The notes under the pieces: model-generated
Databases searched by the model: none
Seen by the model: the letters and a program-made list of their open reading frames with translations, nothing else
Told to the model about the DNA's origin: nothing
Position numbers and translations under genes: made by a program
NCBI GenBank assembly: GCA_018266055.1
Contig: JAFDYT010000011.1
Coordinates: forward strand, 56,817 to 120,816
Reading direction: 5' to 3'
DNA: 64,000 bases
Source of the DNA: Bacteroidota bacterium
GTDB lineage: Bacteria > Bacteroidota > Bacteroidia > Cytophagales > Cyclobacteriaceae
Shown here: in pieces, positions 27,087 through 36,900 of the stretch
How the letters are laid out: each line of letters begins with the position of its first letter
Position numbering within the stretch: position 1 is the stretch's first letter

Positions 27087-28697
27087 TCAGATCAGAATCC
27101 TAACCGGATCTTCAAGCAAGCCTTTGAGCGTTTTGAGGAACGCCGAACCAACCGCACCGTCTACAGCGCGATGATCGCACGAGAGTGTCACTTTCATCAC
27201 GTTGCCTGGAACCAACTGACCATTTTTCACAATGGCTGTTTCCTTAATTCCGCCCACGGCGAGAATACATGCATCCGGAGGATTGATGATCGCCGTGAAC
27301 TCTTCGATACCAAACATTCCAAGGTTAGAAATCGAGAAGGTGCTTCCTTCCCAATCTTTGGGTTGCAGTTTTTTGTCGTGCGCCTTTTGCGCAAGGTCTT
27401 TCACCTCAAGCGCGATGTGCGAAAGAGACTTGTTGTCGGCAAAACGAATGACCGGCACAAGCAATCCGTCTTTCACAGCCACGGCTACACCAATGTGAAT
27501 GTGGTTGTTCTTGCGAATCTTGTCGCCCAGCCAGCTCACATTAATGTCAGGGTTTTGGCGTAATGCCGCCGCCACGGCCTTAATCACCATGTCGTTAAAA
27601 GAGATTTTCACCGGCGCAATCTCATTCATGCTCTTGCGCGCTTCAATGGCCTTGTCCATGTTGATCTCCATGGTAAGGTAGAAGTGAGGCGCAGTAAATT
27701 TGCTTTCGGCCAATCGCTTGGCAATGGTTTTGCGCATCTGTGATACCGCAATCTCTTCGTAGCTTTCCTGACCTACTACTTGCGGCAGTACTACCGGGCT
27801 TGCAGCCTTGGCATCGCCAGATTTGGCAGCCGGTGCAGCCGAAGGTTTATAACTTTCTACATCCTGTTTAGTAATTCTTCCGTGCTCGCCGGATCCGGAA
27901 ATTTTGCTCAGATCATAGCCAAGGTCTTTGGCCATTTTCTTGGCCAACGGAGAAGCCTTCAACCGACCGTTGGTCGAGGCGCTTTGAGCCGTAGGTGCCG
28001 CCACTGCCGCCGGAGCAGCGCTTGCAGCGGTAACTGTCTTAGCCGGTGCCGAAGACTTAGCCTGACTTGCCTTGAGCAGCGTTTGCCAGTCGGCATTCTT
28101 TTCCCCGATAATAGCTAGTACGTCGTTTATCTTTACAGCTTCCTTTTCATTGGCACCAATGTACAACAGGGTTCCCGTGTTGTACGACTCATAATCCATG
28201 GTAGCCTTGTCGGTTTCAATTTCGGCAAGCAGTTCACCTGACTTCACTGAGTCGCCCACCTTTTTATGCCATTTGGCGATCACGCCTTCCACCATAGTGT
28301 CGCTCATTTTAGGCATGAGCGCGATTTCAGCTTTAATTCCCGAAGTATCAATGGCCGGAGCCTCCGCTACAGCCACGGCTGCTTCTGATTTTGTCTCTGT
28401 TTTTCCTCCGGCCGAAGCGGTGGTTTGAGCACCCGCCAGCAGCGCCGAGTAGTCCTCTCCTTTTGCGCCTACGATGGCCAGCACAGCATTGATCTGTACC
28501 GCCTCTCCTTCCTTTGCGCCGAGGTATAAAACCGTTCCGGTGTTGAACGACTCATAGTCCATGGTGGCCTTATCGGTCTCGATTTCAGCCATCAATTCAC
28601 CTGATTTCACGGTATCTCCTACTTTTTTATGCCATTTGGCGATCACCCCTTCAGTCATGGTGTCGCTCATTTTGGGCATTCGTACAATTTCAGCCAT
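27087..28697 (-). CDS. pdhC: Dihydrolipoamide acetyltransferase (E2) of pyruvate dehydrogenase
   Basis: A 536-residue E2 core enzyme. It has two lipoyl domains, each with the modified lysine in [11 protein letters not shown] (Lys43 and about Lys168), joined by Ala-rich linkers. A peripheral subunit-binding domain follows (about 248-285, [19 protein letters not shown]) and then the catalytic domain with SFNDMVIKA and the active-site [10 protein letters not shown] near the C-terminus. It transfers the acetyl group from lipoate to CoA. No E1 genes adjoin. The hslV gene follows after 4 bp. Confidence 0.95.
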   Translation of the reverse strand: MAEIVRMPKMSDTMTEGVIAKWHKKVGDTVKSGELMAEIETDKATMDYESFNTGTVLYLGAKEGEAVQINAVLAIVGAKGEDYSALLAGAQTTASAGGKTETKSEAAVAVAEAPAIDTSGIKAEIALMPKMSDTMVEGVIAKWHKKVGDSVKSGELLAEIETDKATMDYESYNTGTLLYIGANEKEAVKINDVLAIIGEKNADWQTLLKASQAKSSAPAKTVTAASAAPAAVAAPTAQSASTNGRLKASPLAKKMAKDLGYDLSKISGSGEHGRITKQDVESYKPSAAPAAKSGDAKAASPVVLPQVVGQESYEEIAVSQMRKTIAKRLAESKFTAPHFYLTMEINMDKAIEARKSMNEIAPVKISFNDMVIKAVAAALRQNPDINVSWLGDKIRKNNHIHIGVAVAVKDGLLVPVIRFADNKSLSHIALEVKDLAQKAHDKKLQPKDWEGSTFSISNLGMFGIEEFTAIINPPDACILAVGGIKETAIVKNGQLVPGNVMKVTLSCDHRAVDGAVGSAFLKTLKGLLEDPVRILI

Positions 28698-28806
28698 CTC
28701 AATTTAAGGTTTTAAGAATTACGATTACGAGTTATCCGGTTGTACTCGGGACGTCAAAAATAACCGTATTTACCCGATTTTCAAGCGGGGTTTCTTTCAG
28801 GAATTA

Positions 28807-31791
28807 TTAAAAATTAATGATGCCCACCAGCACTTCAAAAAGCGTGGTAGAAGGTTTTATACCCATAGAATAGCGAAAGCCGACATCCAGCTGCGGTAGC
28901 AAGCGCATGACGTTGATATCGAACTTCACCTCCACGCCTGTGGACATAAAAGTTTGGGTTTTTGGTTGCCCAAACCAACCGCTACCAAATCCATAATCCA
29001 AAAATCCATTGGCTCTAACCCGCTGTAAATTTAACAGTGGTCCGAGAGCGATATCGGGATACCAAACCGGCAGTGTGTAATTGCCCGACATGGAATAAAA
29101 GGTTTGAAATCGATAGTTGGTGACACCCCTGGGCAGAGGAATCTGATTTTGAAAAATGTAATTGTTCGGGTCTGAGGATATGGTCGGTGAGTAAGTGTAT
29201 TGGTAGCCCCAGTAGCCCCAAATGGAATGATGTTTGAATAGCCCGGGGAAATATCCTATTCCATAAAACGAAAATTCTGTACCGTGAAAATCTCCTCCGT
29301 AGGGAGTACTCAACGCATTGAGGTAAATGGCCTGACCCCACTTACTGTAAATGTCTCTCCTGCTTTGTTTCAAAAGGCGGTAAGCGCTAAGCGAAAAATG
29401 ATTGTAAACTAAATTCCCGTTGCTCTGATAATTCTGAAATGCGTACGCATAGTAAGAAGTATCATTTTTTACCGTATTGATATATATGTTGCTGGGAATA
29501 TACCTGGATGCGTTAAACCCATTCGAAAATTTTGAGACCTGAGTTACTCCAACAGCGTTCCCAAAAGTTACGCTTCCATAATATTTAGAAGTCGTCGTGA
29601 GCAGCGGAATCCGCAGCCCAACTTCAAGATTTTTTTCTTGCCACTGAAAAGTATAATTACGAGTCACTGTAGAAAGTAATGAGGTGTCTTTGACAGCGTT
29701 GATGCCGTAGGTGTTTGTAGTAATCGTTCCTTCATTCACTTTTCTATTTCGTTGGCTCACCGAAAAATCAATAATCGGAAACAAGCCCTGGTAGCTCGCG
29801 CTGGCCTTCCACGCGCCCGTGTTTTCTGTTTTGTCAAACACATACCCGGCATTGATGGTCGTTGTGCTCAATAAATCCTGCGACGTTACGCCCACAAAAG
29901 CTGATGTGAGCGTCGTGCTCACCGTACCTCCCCAACTGTAGGGATTGATAATGCCTTTCCAGCGATGGTATCTTCTTGAGGAATAATTTTGCTGTGGCAG
30001 ATTGCTTAACAACGAAGGGCTACCTTCCTGCTCGGCCAAAAACTTGAATCCGGTATCGGGTTGTACGCGGCTACTCCATGGCCTCCACGTGGCTGGCGCA
30101 AAGGGAATTTTCGCAACATCCAAACCATCTCGCCCCTGATTGTTGTAGTAAATCCATTTTCCATCTCTGGAAATGGCTGGATTGTAAGCGCCGTACTTAC
30201 TGCATGTAATCTGAAAGCGTTTGCCCGACGCTAAATCGAGCGCATAAATATTGTCAATGCCGCTCACCGGCGAATTGTACAAAAGGTAATTTTCGGTCAA
30301 CACTGGATATCCCACATTCTCATTGGAGAATTCAGTGAGCTGAGTAACCATGCCTGAAGCCACATCAAACTTGGCTACCGATTTTCCATTTTTGTTAGTC
30401 AACAGCGCCACAATCGCTTTCCCATCGCCAGACCAGCGAGGCATAGAGATAAAATCATTGCCAGGATTGTCGAAAGTCTTGATCACAGTGCCCTTGAAAT
30501 AGTCAAGGATTAACAGCCGGGTTTGATAGTCCGTTCCGGTTTCTACCGTCGCCACTTTATAGCCGTCGGGAGAAATCGCCGCCGAAGCGTACCGAGATTT
30601 TGATCCGATTACTTTTTTGACGCCGGTTCCCAAATCATACCCCACAATCACAGAATAGTTTCTCACTAACCAACGAGGATCAAATCGAAATTCATTCCAC
30701 ACCACGCGGCTGTTGGTAGCCGAGAGCATGCCCGCTTCGTTGATAAATCCTTCGGTAAAAACTTTTCGCTCGTTGCCGTTCTTCAGCACCACAAGTTGTT
30801 CGATATCGCCAATGCCCGACTTCTGTACCAGTAAGCTTCCATCTTCCAATTCCTGTGGGTATTTGTAATCGGTGTATGCAGAAGTGGTTCGCGGGTTGAC
30901 TTTTTCGTACGAAGTCAATGTGAGTGTATCCTGCTGTGCCTTGTATTCCTTTTGAAGATCCGCCGCCATTTCGTTGTACAGATCTTTTACATGCAGTCCG
31001 GTCTCCATTTTCAGCGCCGATGAAAATCGGAATGGGATGAAGGGAATATTCCACGACCGCGCGGTTACTTTATCCCAGATGGCGGGGTCGCCGGTTTTTT
31101 TTCGCAGGTAGGAAACCATGTGATACCCCAGCACATAATGGTCGTTGATATTGTTTTTGTATGACCGCAGATATTGCTTGTGGTAATTAAACACGCGGCC
31201 TTCCTGCAAATTTGTGCGAAGCACCAAATCGAAATTCGGGATTCGCCCGCGGCCCGACTGCGTGAATGCGGTTTCGGTAGCGACGGCATCTCCTTCCCAA
31301 AACCATTGCGGCGCCGCCACATAAGACATCCCCGCCAAGGCATTGTTTCCAAACACATACTTGATAATCTTATTTACGCCTCGGGTAGAATGCTGAAACT
31401 GCGCCATGTGCCGGTACTCGTGAGTAGCCAGCAGGTTTAGCCAATCGTTGTTTCCTGTAAAATTGTAATTCTGCGAAGGCATGGCGTAAAACTCTGCACG
31501 TCGTGGCGTGATGGTCACAAATGCATTGGAAAGAGTCGATTGACTTTGAAGAATAACGGAGATCTTTCTGGGCACACTGCCAATGGTTTTGCCTTCAGGC
31601 TCGCGAATGGTTTCAAGGGTGTTTGCCATGCGCTGCGCCTGCGTATCAAATCCCTTAGGATATAAAAGCCGGAAATGTGGTGTATTGATCTGATACCATT
31701 TTACCGAAGGCGCGTTTGTCTCACTCACAGTTGTCTCTTGTGCCGCTGCGGTTATCGTTGCTGCCAGAACCAGAAGGATCGTTACTCTCAT
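28807..31791 (-). CDS. Large envelope protein: HExxH metallopeptidase-like domain, propeller and C-terminal barrel
   Basis: A 995-residue protein when started at MRVTILLVLAATITAAAQ, a clear signal peptide; an ATG 16 codons upstream would spoil it. Residues about 30-270 form a zinc-peptidase-like domain with HEYRH at 124-128 and a downstream Glu in PQWFWEGDA (166) as the likely third ligand. Residues about 330-600 contain repeated WD40/TolB-like blades such as AAISPDGYKVATVETG and PAISRDGKWIYYNN. The last 350 residues are rich in aromatic beta strands resembling a D15/surface-antigen outer-membrane barrel, ending VGIINF. Probably a protease or assembly factor on the outer membrane; the exact role is unknown. 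Confidence 0.82.
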   Translation of the reverse strand: MRVTILLVLAATITAAAQETTVSETNAPSVKWYQINTPHFRLLYPKGFDTQAQRMANTLETIREPEGKTIGSVPRKISVILQSQSTLSNAFVTITPRRAEFYAMPSQNYNFTGNNDWLNLLATHEYRHMAQFQHSTRGVNKIIKYVFGNNALAGMSYVAAPQWFWEGDAVATETAFTQSGRGRIPNFDLVLRTNLQEGRVFNYHKQYLRSYKNNINDHYVLGYHMVSYLRKKTGDPAIWDKVTARSWNIPFIPFRFSSALKMETGLHVKDLYNEMAADLQKEYKAQQDTLTLTSYEKVNPRTTSAYTDYKYPQELEDGSLLVQKSGIGDIEQLVVLKNGNERKVFTEGFINEAGMLSATNSRVVWNEFRFDPRWLVRNYSVIVGYDLGTGVKKVIGSKSRYASAAISPDGYKVATVETGTDYQTRLLILDYFKGTVIKTFDNPGNDFISMPRWSGDGKAIVALLTNKNGKSVAKFDVASGMVTQLTEFSNENVGYPVLTENYLLYNSPVSGIDNIYALDLASGKRFQITCSKYGAYNPAISRDGKWIYYNNQGRDGLDVAKIPFAPATWRPWSSRVQPDTGFKFLAEQEGSPSLLSNLPQQNYSSRRYHRWKGIINPYSWGGTVSTTLTSAFVGVTSQDLLSTTTINAGYVFDKTENTGAWKASASYQGLFPIIDFSVSQRNRKVNEGTITTNTYGINAVKDTSLLSTVTRNYTFQWQEKNLEVGLRIPLLTTTSKYYGSVTFGNAVGVTQVSKFSNGFNASRYIPSNIYINTVKNDTSYYAYAFQNYQSNGNLVYNHFSLSAYRLLKQSRRDIYSKWGQAIYLNALSTPYGGDFHGTEFSFYGIGYFPGLFKHHSIWGYWGYQYTYSPTISSDPNNYIFQNQIPLPRGVTNYRFQTFYSMSGNYTLPVWYPDIALGPLLNLQRVRANGFLDYGFGSGWFGQPKTQTFMSTGVEVKFDINVMRLLPQLDVGFRYSMGIKPSTTLFEVLVGIINF

Positions 31792-31904
31792 GATGGCGGA
31801 TAAAACGCAAAAGCTACATCCAAAATTGTGAACTATCAACAGCCTGTAGATCAGGGAAGGAAAGTCGGCTACTTTCAGTGTCAGGATTTTTCTAATTTTA
31901 CGCC

Positions 31905-32027
31905 ATGTTTAAGCGCTTAAGAGAGTTTTATCAGCAATACAAAGAGTATGTGCGTGTAGATCTTGTGATGTACGGGGTGATGATCCTTTTGATTATTCTT
32001 TACTTCATTTATTCTGTTCTCTTCTAA
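31905..32027 (+). CDS. Small single-pass membrane protein (40 aa)
   Basis: A 40-residue frame: a charged amphipathic start (MFKRLREFYQQYKEYVRVDL) followed by one hydrophobic helix (VMYGVMILLIILYFIYSVLF) to the end. The ATG lies in a spacer between two large genes and is preceded by TTTTTCTAATTTTACGCC. The organised charge and hydrophobic pattern argues for a real gene, but no family is recognised. It converges on the terminator of the TonB receptor. Confidence 0.5.
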   Translation: MFKRLREFYQQYKEYVRVDLVMYGVMILLIILYFIYSVLF

Positions 32028-32032
32028 AGAAA

Positions 32033-32060
32033 AAAGCCCCGGCAAAACGCCGAGGCTTCA
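32033..32060 (-). terminator. Intrinsic terminator after the TonB-dependent receptor
   Basis: On the minus strand AAGCCTCGGC-GTTTT-GCCGGGGCTT forms a hairpin with one or two non-pairs, followed by TTTTCTTT. It lies about 22 bp past the receptor's stop codon at 32082. Confidence 0.85.
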
Positions 32061-32081
32061 AGAAAAATTCTATTTGCTTAC

Positions 32082-34874
32082 TTAGAATTTATAAATCAAC
32101 TGACCGAGGAACGTCATACCAAACTGGCTAAACTGCGAGCCGTCGTAGGTAGTGTAGTGGTACCGGTTGTTGAAGGTAATGGCATTGGTAATCTGATCCA
32201 GTGTTGTGCCATCTCTAGTATCTGTGCCGCTGGCAAGCAACGCAGCACCCGCAGGGCTGATCGCCTTGTAGTGCCATTCAGGCAAAATATTGAAGATGTT
32301 ATTTACATTCAACGACACCGTGGCGCGATCGCTAAGTTTGCACCCAATCGCTATGTCGGTAAGCACGCGGGTGTTGAATGTTACTTGCAAATCGTTGAGG
32401 CGTGAGATTCCGGCGCCATCAAAATCCGAAAGGTCAACGTTGCTGAACGTTGTCGGTCCGATGATGGTGTTGTTTAGGTTAAAGCTCAGTTTCTTCACTA
32501 CATATTCTGCACCAACAATGTATTTGTATTTCGGCCTGCTGGTGAGCATGAGGGCTTCTTCCGTAGGCGTAAATATTTTTCCGCCCACAGCGGCAATTTG
32601 AGTCGGCGCGGTAGGTGAACCGATCAAGTCATTCGACATGGTATAGTTGCCGGCAAAGTTCAGGTTCAACGTATTTTCACCCAGACGAATGTTGCGGTAG
32701 CTACCCACGAGGTCAAGTCCTTGTGTGCGGGTATGAACTCCATTGATGAAGAAGCTGATACCGGTAGATCCTACTGAAGTAAGAAGCGCATCGAGTTGAG
32801 GATTCGCTCCGCCGGTTGGGCCCACTTTAGAGCTGTACACAATGCGGTCTGTAATATCGATGTAGTAGTAATCGAACGTAAGTGAAAAATCATGATTTGG
32901 ATTGAGACCTAAACCCGCCGTAAAGTTGATCGACTTTTCAGCTTTTAATTTCGGAACTCCCAACAAAGATGCCTCGCGGCTATAGTTGTTGGCCAACCCT
33001 TGAATCACAATAGTTCCATTTTGGAAAGAGGCCTGGTTAAGCGACAGATACTGTTGTGCAAGCGTCGGAGCACGGAATCCATTGGAAAATGACGTGCGAA
33101 GCGTGAGTTTATCTTCTATCACTTTCAGGCGTGTACTGATCTTGCCTACATTGGCATTGCCAAAGTCGCTGTACTTTTCGCTACGGCCAGTCACTCCTAC
33201 GTACCATGCATCGGTGATATCAAAACCAAAATCGGCATATCCACCAATGTTGAAACGAGTAGCAGTAATAGCATTTTTGCTGGAGTATCCAGGGAACGAG
33301 TTAGCACCCTGACCAGAATAAGAAGCTGTATCACCCGCAATCTCTTGCCATGTTTCTGACCTGAACTCAGTACCGAATCCAACAAATACACGGTGGCTTA
33401 CTTGCTTGGAAACATCCACGTTGCCCACCACATGATGGAAGGCGAAACCACCTGGTTTAAATGAAACAGGGCTAGCTGCACCGAGTGAATGGTTAACGGT
33501 ATTGTTCACCGTGAACAACATTTTATTTCCGCCCACAGTCAAACTCATGTCTTGCTTCCAACCGTTGTCAGAGGTAGTGCGAATACCGGCTGTCGCATTG
33601 TAGTCATTCAAATCTCCATCCATGGTAGGCTGGTAGCCAACGTATCCTTTATACAAAGGGTCGCCGGTGCCTGTATAATCCACACCATTTGGGTCAGGAG
33701 TGTGAAGCAATCCGTAGTCTACTTTCCAATACGGTGTGCGGTAGTTGGCATAGCTCAGTGCCTTGCGGTAAACGTATGCCGCATTGGCATAGAATTCAGT
33801 CTTTTCCGTTAACGGGATTGACATATTGATCAGGAATTTAGCTGACGTATTATCCGCAGAAGCATTTTGGTTTTTTGCATCAGGGAAAGCAGCAAGGAAA
33901 TTCTTCACATTTTGAACACTCACAGGATCATTGCCAGTAAGACCAACTACCGGGTCAGTTTCACCGGCAAGGCTTACAGTTGAATTTCTCACCATGCGTT
34001 GTTGGCGGCTAAACGATACGTGATAGTTGATAAATCCCTTTTTACCAATGTTAGCGCCACTGTTGTAATTAATACTGTAGTTGGCGCCATCTCCTTTTGA
34101 AGAAACCCCGGTGTTTATGCGCAAGGTAGGCGTATCAAAGCGGTCTTTGAGAATGATATTCATAACCCCGGCGATCGCGTCTGATCCGTATTGTGCCGAT
34201 GCACCGTCGCGAAGAATCTCAACTCGCTTGATCGCATCTTGCGGAATCGCAGAAAGGTCAGCACCTGTTTCCCCGCGGCCTGGCGAGGTTTGCGTGTACA
34301 CCAGTGAACTGAGATTTTTTCTTTTTCCATTTATCAAAATCAGCGTGCGGCTTGGTCCCATGTTGCGCAGTTCATAAGGATCAAGCAATGAAGTTGCATC
34401 GTTTACCGGCGTCATAACCGTGTTGAAAGAAGGAACCTTAAACTGCAGCGCCCGATCAAACGTAGGTTGGCCCGTTGTGGCAAGGTCTTTCACAGTTATG
34501 TTATCCACAGGCAGCGGCGTATCGGTAAAGGTTCGCTCAGCCCCACGACCTACTGACACCACCACTTCTTGCAGCTCTTCGGCGCTCGCCGCCAACGATA
34601 CTGCGACATAATTGGAGGCAGGAATCGTGACATCCTTAGTAGTGTAGCCGATAAAAGATATGATCAATGCAGTAGCATCGGCAGATACATTTAAAGAAAA
34701 TTTACCTTCAGCATCTGTAACTGTCCCTGTGGTGCTGCCTTTTACGACTACATTCGCACCGGGGATCGGGGCATTATCAGCAGAAGAAGTAACAATACCT
34801 GTTACCTGCCGCGACTGAGCCTGCGCCCACACCATCGCTCCAGAAAAAACACAAAAGAGTAGTAGTTTTCTCAT
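32082..34874 (-). CDS. TonB-dependent outer-membrane receptor with carboxypeptidase-like N-domain
   Basis: A 930-residue receptor. A signal peptide ending VWAQAQS is followed by a CarboxypepD_reg-like sandwich (about 22-105, TGIVTSSADNAPIPGANVVVKG), a plug (about 115-240, with MGPSRTLILINGKRKN and EILRDGASAQYGSDAIAGVMNI) and a barrel closing with QLIYKF. Unlike the SusC at 15071-18154 it has no SusD partner and lacks the GYGT linker. The plug resembles receptors of the BtuB/iron-complex type, so a metal complex, cofactor or peptide may be the ligand. It stands alone with a terminator. Confidence 0.93.
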   Translation of the reverse strand: MRKLLLFCVFSGAMVWAQAQSRQVTGIVTSSADNAPIPGANVVVKGSTTGTVTDAEGKFSLNVSADATALIISFIGYTTKDVTIPASNYVAVSLAASAEELQEVVVSVGRGAERTFTDTPLPVDNITVKDLATTGQPTFDRALQFKVPSFNTVMTPVNDATSLLDPYELRNMGPSRTLILINGKRKNLSSLVYTQTSPGRGETGADLSAIPQDAIKRVEILRDGASAQYGSDAIAGVMNIILKDRFDTPTLRINTGVSSKGDGANYSINYNSGANIGKKGFINYHVSFSRQQRMVRNSTVSLAGETDPVVGLTGNDPVSVQNVKNFLAAFPDAKNQNASADNTSAKFLINMSIPLTEKTEFYANAAYVYRKALSYANYRTPYWKVDYGLLHTPDPNGVDYTGTGDPLYKGYVGYQPTMDGDLNDYNATAGIRTTSDNGWKQDMSLTVGGNKMLFTVNNTVNHSLGAASPVSFKPGGFAFHHVVGNVDVSKQVSHRVFVGFGTEFRSETWQEIAGDTASYSGQGANSFPGYSSKNAITATRFNIGGYADFGFDITDAWYVGVTGRSEKYSDFGNANVGKISTRLKVIEDKLTLRTSFSNGFRAPTLAQQYLSLNQASFQNGTIVIQGLANNYSREASLLGVPKLKAEKSINFTAGLGLNPNHDFSLTFDYYYIDITDRIVYSSKVGPTGGANPQLDALLTSVGSTGISFFINGVHTRTQGLDLVGSYRNIRLGENTLNLNFAGNYTMSNDLIGSPTAPTQIAAVGGKIFTPTEEALMLTSRPKYKYIVGAEYVVKKLSFNLNNTIIGPTTFSNVDLSDFDGAGISRLNDLQVTFNTRVLTDIAIGCKLSDRATVSLNVNNIFNILPEWHYKAISPAGAALLASGTDTRDGTTLDQITNAITFNNRYHYTTYDGSQFSQFGMTFLGQLIYKF

Positions 34875-35005
34875 AGTTTTTTGGGGTTAGTTTTTAGAAT
34901 ATTATTATTTGTTTAAATCAATGTTACTAAAAAACATTCTTAATTTAACCGTCCGATTCCATATTTTTGCCTTGCAACCGATATAAATTGACTGAAATCA
35001 CTTTT

Positions 35006-35794
35006 ATGAAGCTCAGGAACCATTGTCTGGTAACTTTTTTTAATTTGTTTTTCATCCTCATTACCAATTCCCTTCAGGCGCAGCATGACTTTGCGGTGAT
35101 GCACAAAGGGGATACCCTACGAGGAGAAATAAAAATTTTGTCCTACGAAATGATGGATAAAATTCAAGTCGCAACGAAAGAGAAAAAAACGATTTACACC
35201 GCGCTGCAAATAAAGACTCTACAAAAAGGGGAAGTGAGTTACGAGCCTATTCGCTATGATAATACTATTCGGTTCATGAAGGTATTGAAATCGGGATATC
35301 TGAGCTTCTATGCATTCAATCCTTCCAATCAGCTTACCTGGGATGGTCGCTATCTTTACAAAAAAGACGGCAACGGTGTTGAGTTACCCAACCTCACGTT
35401 TAAGAAAACGCTTTCTAATTTTCTTTCTGACTGCCCGAACATTCGCGACCGGATTAATGCCGGCGAGTTTTCAAAACGCGAAATCGAAAAGATCATCGAC
35501 CTCTACAACGAATGCCTCCAAAGCAAAACAGAGGCGCTTAATATCCTGCCGGTACGTACTGACTCCCAGAACACTTCTATTGTAAAGGCGATTGATAACC
35601 TGACTGCCAAAATTGAAGGCGAGAATTTTCTAACGAAGAAAGATGCGTTGGATATGCTCAAAGACATCAGAACCAAGGTTTCAAAAAATGAAGCCGTGCC
35701 GCACTATCTCGTCGAAGGGCTCAAATCATACCTGCTCGATACTCCTTCCCTTTCGGGCGATCTCGATAAAGTGATTTCGTTACTGAAGAAATGA
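35006..35794 (+). CDS. Exported protein of unknown function
   Basis: A 262-residue protein when begun at MKLRNHCLVTFFNLFFILIT, a signal peptide ending SLQAQ; the frame also runs upstream to a TTG at 34967. The mature N-terminus HDFAVMHKGDTLRGEIKIL and the following strands resemble a small beta domain common in exported Bacteroidota proteins that have a 'KGDTLRGEI' opening. The C-terminal half is helical and charged. No enzyme motif is visible. Its 3' end overlaps the DoxX gene tail to tail by 15 bp. Confidence 0.75.
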   Translation: MKLRNHCLVTFFNLFFILITNSLQAQHDFAVMHKGDTLRGEIKILSYEMMDKIQVATKEKKTIYTALQIKTLQKGEVSYEPIRYDNTIRFMKVLKSGYLSFYAFNPSNQLTWDGRYLYKKDGNGVELPNLTFKKTLSNFLSDCPNIRDRINAGEFSKREIEKIIDLYNECLQSKTEALNILPVRTDSQNTSIVKAIDNLTAKIEGENFLTKKDALDMLKDIRTKVSKNEAVPHYLVEGLKSYLLDTPSLSGDLDKVISLLKK

Positions 35795-36187
35795 CGGCAA
35801 AAACTTTTTAATAAAGGAGGGTAATTGACTTCGGCTTTGCCAAAACGAAAATAAGCCGCAGATCAAAACGATAACCGCATACGCGAAAAGCTGACCGCCA
35901 TCGCCCTGAACTTCTACTCCCAATACGGTAAGATGTGATAGCACGGCTCCGGCCATTAATCCAACAGCGAGCAACGCACCAAGCCAAACGGTGAAGGGAA
36001 CTAAAATTAAAATTGACGCAATGAGTTCCATCACGCCTGTACCAATTCTTCCCCACGGTTCCATACCCAGCTTTGTGAATATTTCTACCGACTCCGGCGC
36101 CGCAGTGAATTTGAAAAACAAGGTTTGAAGAAGAAGGAGCGCAGCGACAATGCGGGCGGCCCAGAAAAGGATGGTTGATGTTTTCAT
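35780..36187 (-). CDS. DoxX-like membrane protein
   Basis: A 135-residue protein with four membrane helices when started at MKTSTILFWAARI (36187); the ATG 14 codons upstream adds a polar stretch unlike the family. The second helix region VMELIASILILVPFTVWLGALLAVGLMAGA and the first segment with LLLLQTLFFKFTA match DoxX/DoxD-like proteins, integral membrane proteins of mostly unknown redox-related role. It stands alone between the unknown exported protein and pth. Confidence 0.85.
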   Translation of the reverse strand: MKTSTILFWAARIVAALLLLQTLFFKFTAAPESVEIFTKLGMEPWGRIGTGVMELIASILILVPFTVWLGALLAVGLMAGAVLSHLTVLGVEVQGDGGQLFAYAVIVLICGLFSFWQSRSQLPSFIKKFLPSFLQ

Positions 36188-36269
36188 GAGGCAAAGAAAG
36201 TCATTGGGTTCATGAGAATGTGTCGTCAATAAGACACTGATTAAAATTACTAAAAACCAGCGACGGATG

Positions 36270-36830
36270 CTACGAATTAAACAAGCTCATGGTGCGCTCT
36301 GGCCCGATGGTACAAAACGAGAACACCATCTCCCCCGCCTTGTCCATCACTGTTGGCAAATCACGCAATTCGTTTTGTGAAAAATTTCCAAGCACAAAAT
36401 CCACTTGCTGGCCCTTGGCAAAATTATTGCCCACACCAAACCGCAAGCGGGAATACTCCTGCGTGCCCAGAATCAACTCAATGTTTTTTAGCCCGTTGTG
36501 GCCAGCTGCGCTTCCTTTAGTTCGCATACGCAAGCTGCCAAAGGGCAAGGCAATGTCGTCAACAATCACCAGCAAATTCTCTTTGGGGATTTTCAAATCC
36601 TGCAGCCAGTAAGCAATCGCCTTCCCGCTAAGGTTCATGTACGTGTTGGGCTTGATCAGGTGCAACTGGCGCCCCTTGAATTTCAATTCCGCTTTATCTG
36701 CCAGCCGGGTAGTTTCGAATTTTACTTTATGGATGTCGGCGATTCTATCGAGGGTAAGAAAGCCCGCGTTGTGCCGTGTGAGTTCGTACTCCGGCCCAAT
36801 GTTGCCCAGTCCTGCAATGAGATATTTCAC
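36270..36830 (-). CDS. pth: Peptidyl-tRNA hydrolase
   Basis: A 186-residue Pth that recycles tRNA from prematurely released peptidyl-tRNA. The start is a GTG at 36830 (encoded MKYLIAGLGNIGPEY), because the family N-terminus begins exactly there; the open frame continues upstream without homology. Catalytic His20 lies in LTRHNAGF, and PNTYMNLSG and DDIALPFGSLRMR..GSAAGHNGLKN are present. It follows prs and rplY in the same order as in many Bacteroidota. A strong hairpin with a T-run lies just before the GTG, so expression may depend on readthrough. Confidence 0.95.
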   Translation of the reverse strand: MKYLIAGLGNIGPEYELTRHNAGFLTLDRIADIHKVKFETTRLADKAELKFKGRQLHLIKPNTYMNLSGKAIAYWLQDLKIPKENLLVIVDDIALPFGSLRMRTKGSAAGHNGLKNIELILGTQEYSRLRFGVGNNFAKGQQVDFVLGNFSQNELRDLPTVMDKAGEMVFSFCTIGPERTMSLFNS

Positions 36831-36844
36831 AAAAGCGAAGAAAC

Positions 36845-36880
36845 AAAAAATCCCGTCCCGAACGATATCGGGAGCGGGAC
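36845..36880 (-). terminator. Terminator or attenuator between rplY and pth
   Basis: On the minus strand TCCCGCTCCCGA-TATCGT-TCGGGACGGGA forms a GC-rich hairpin (36851-36879), directly followed by TTTTTT (36845-36850). It starts 21 bp after the rplY stop and ends 14 bp before the GTG of pth, so it should end most rplY transcripts while leaving some readthrough into pth. Confidence 0.85.
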
Positions 36881-36900
36881 TTTTAATGTAGGTGAAGAAA

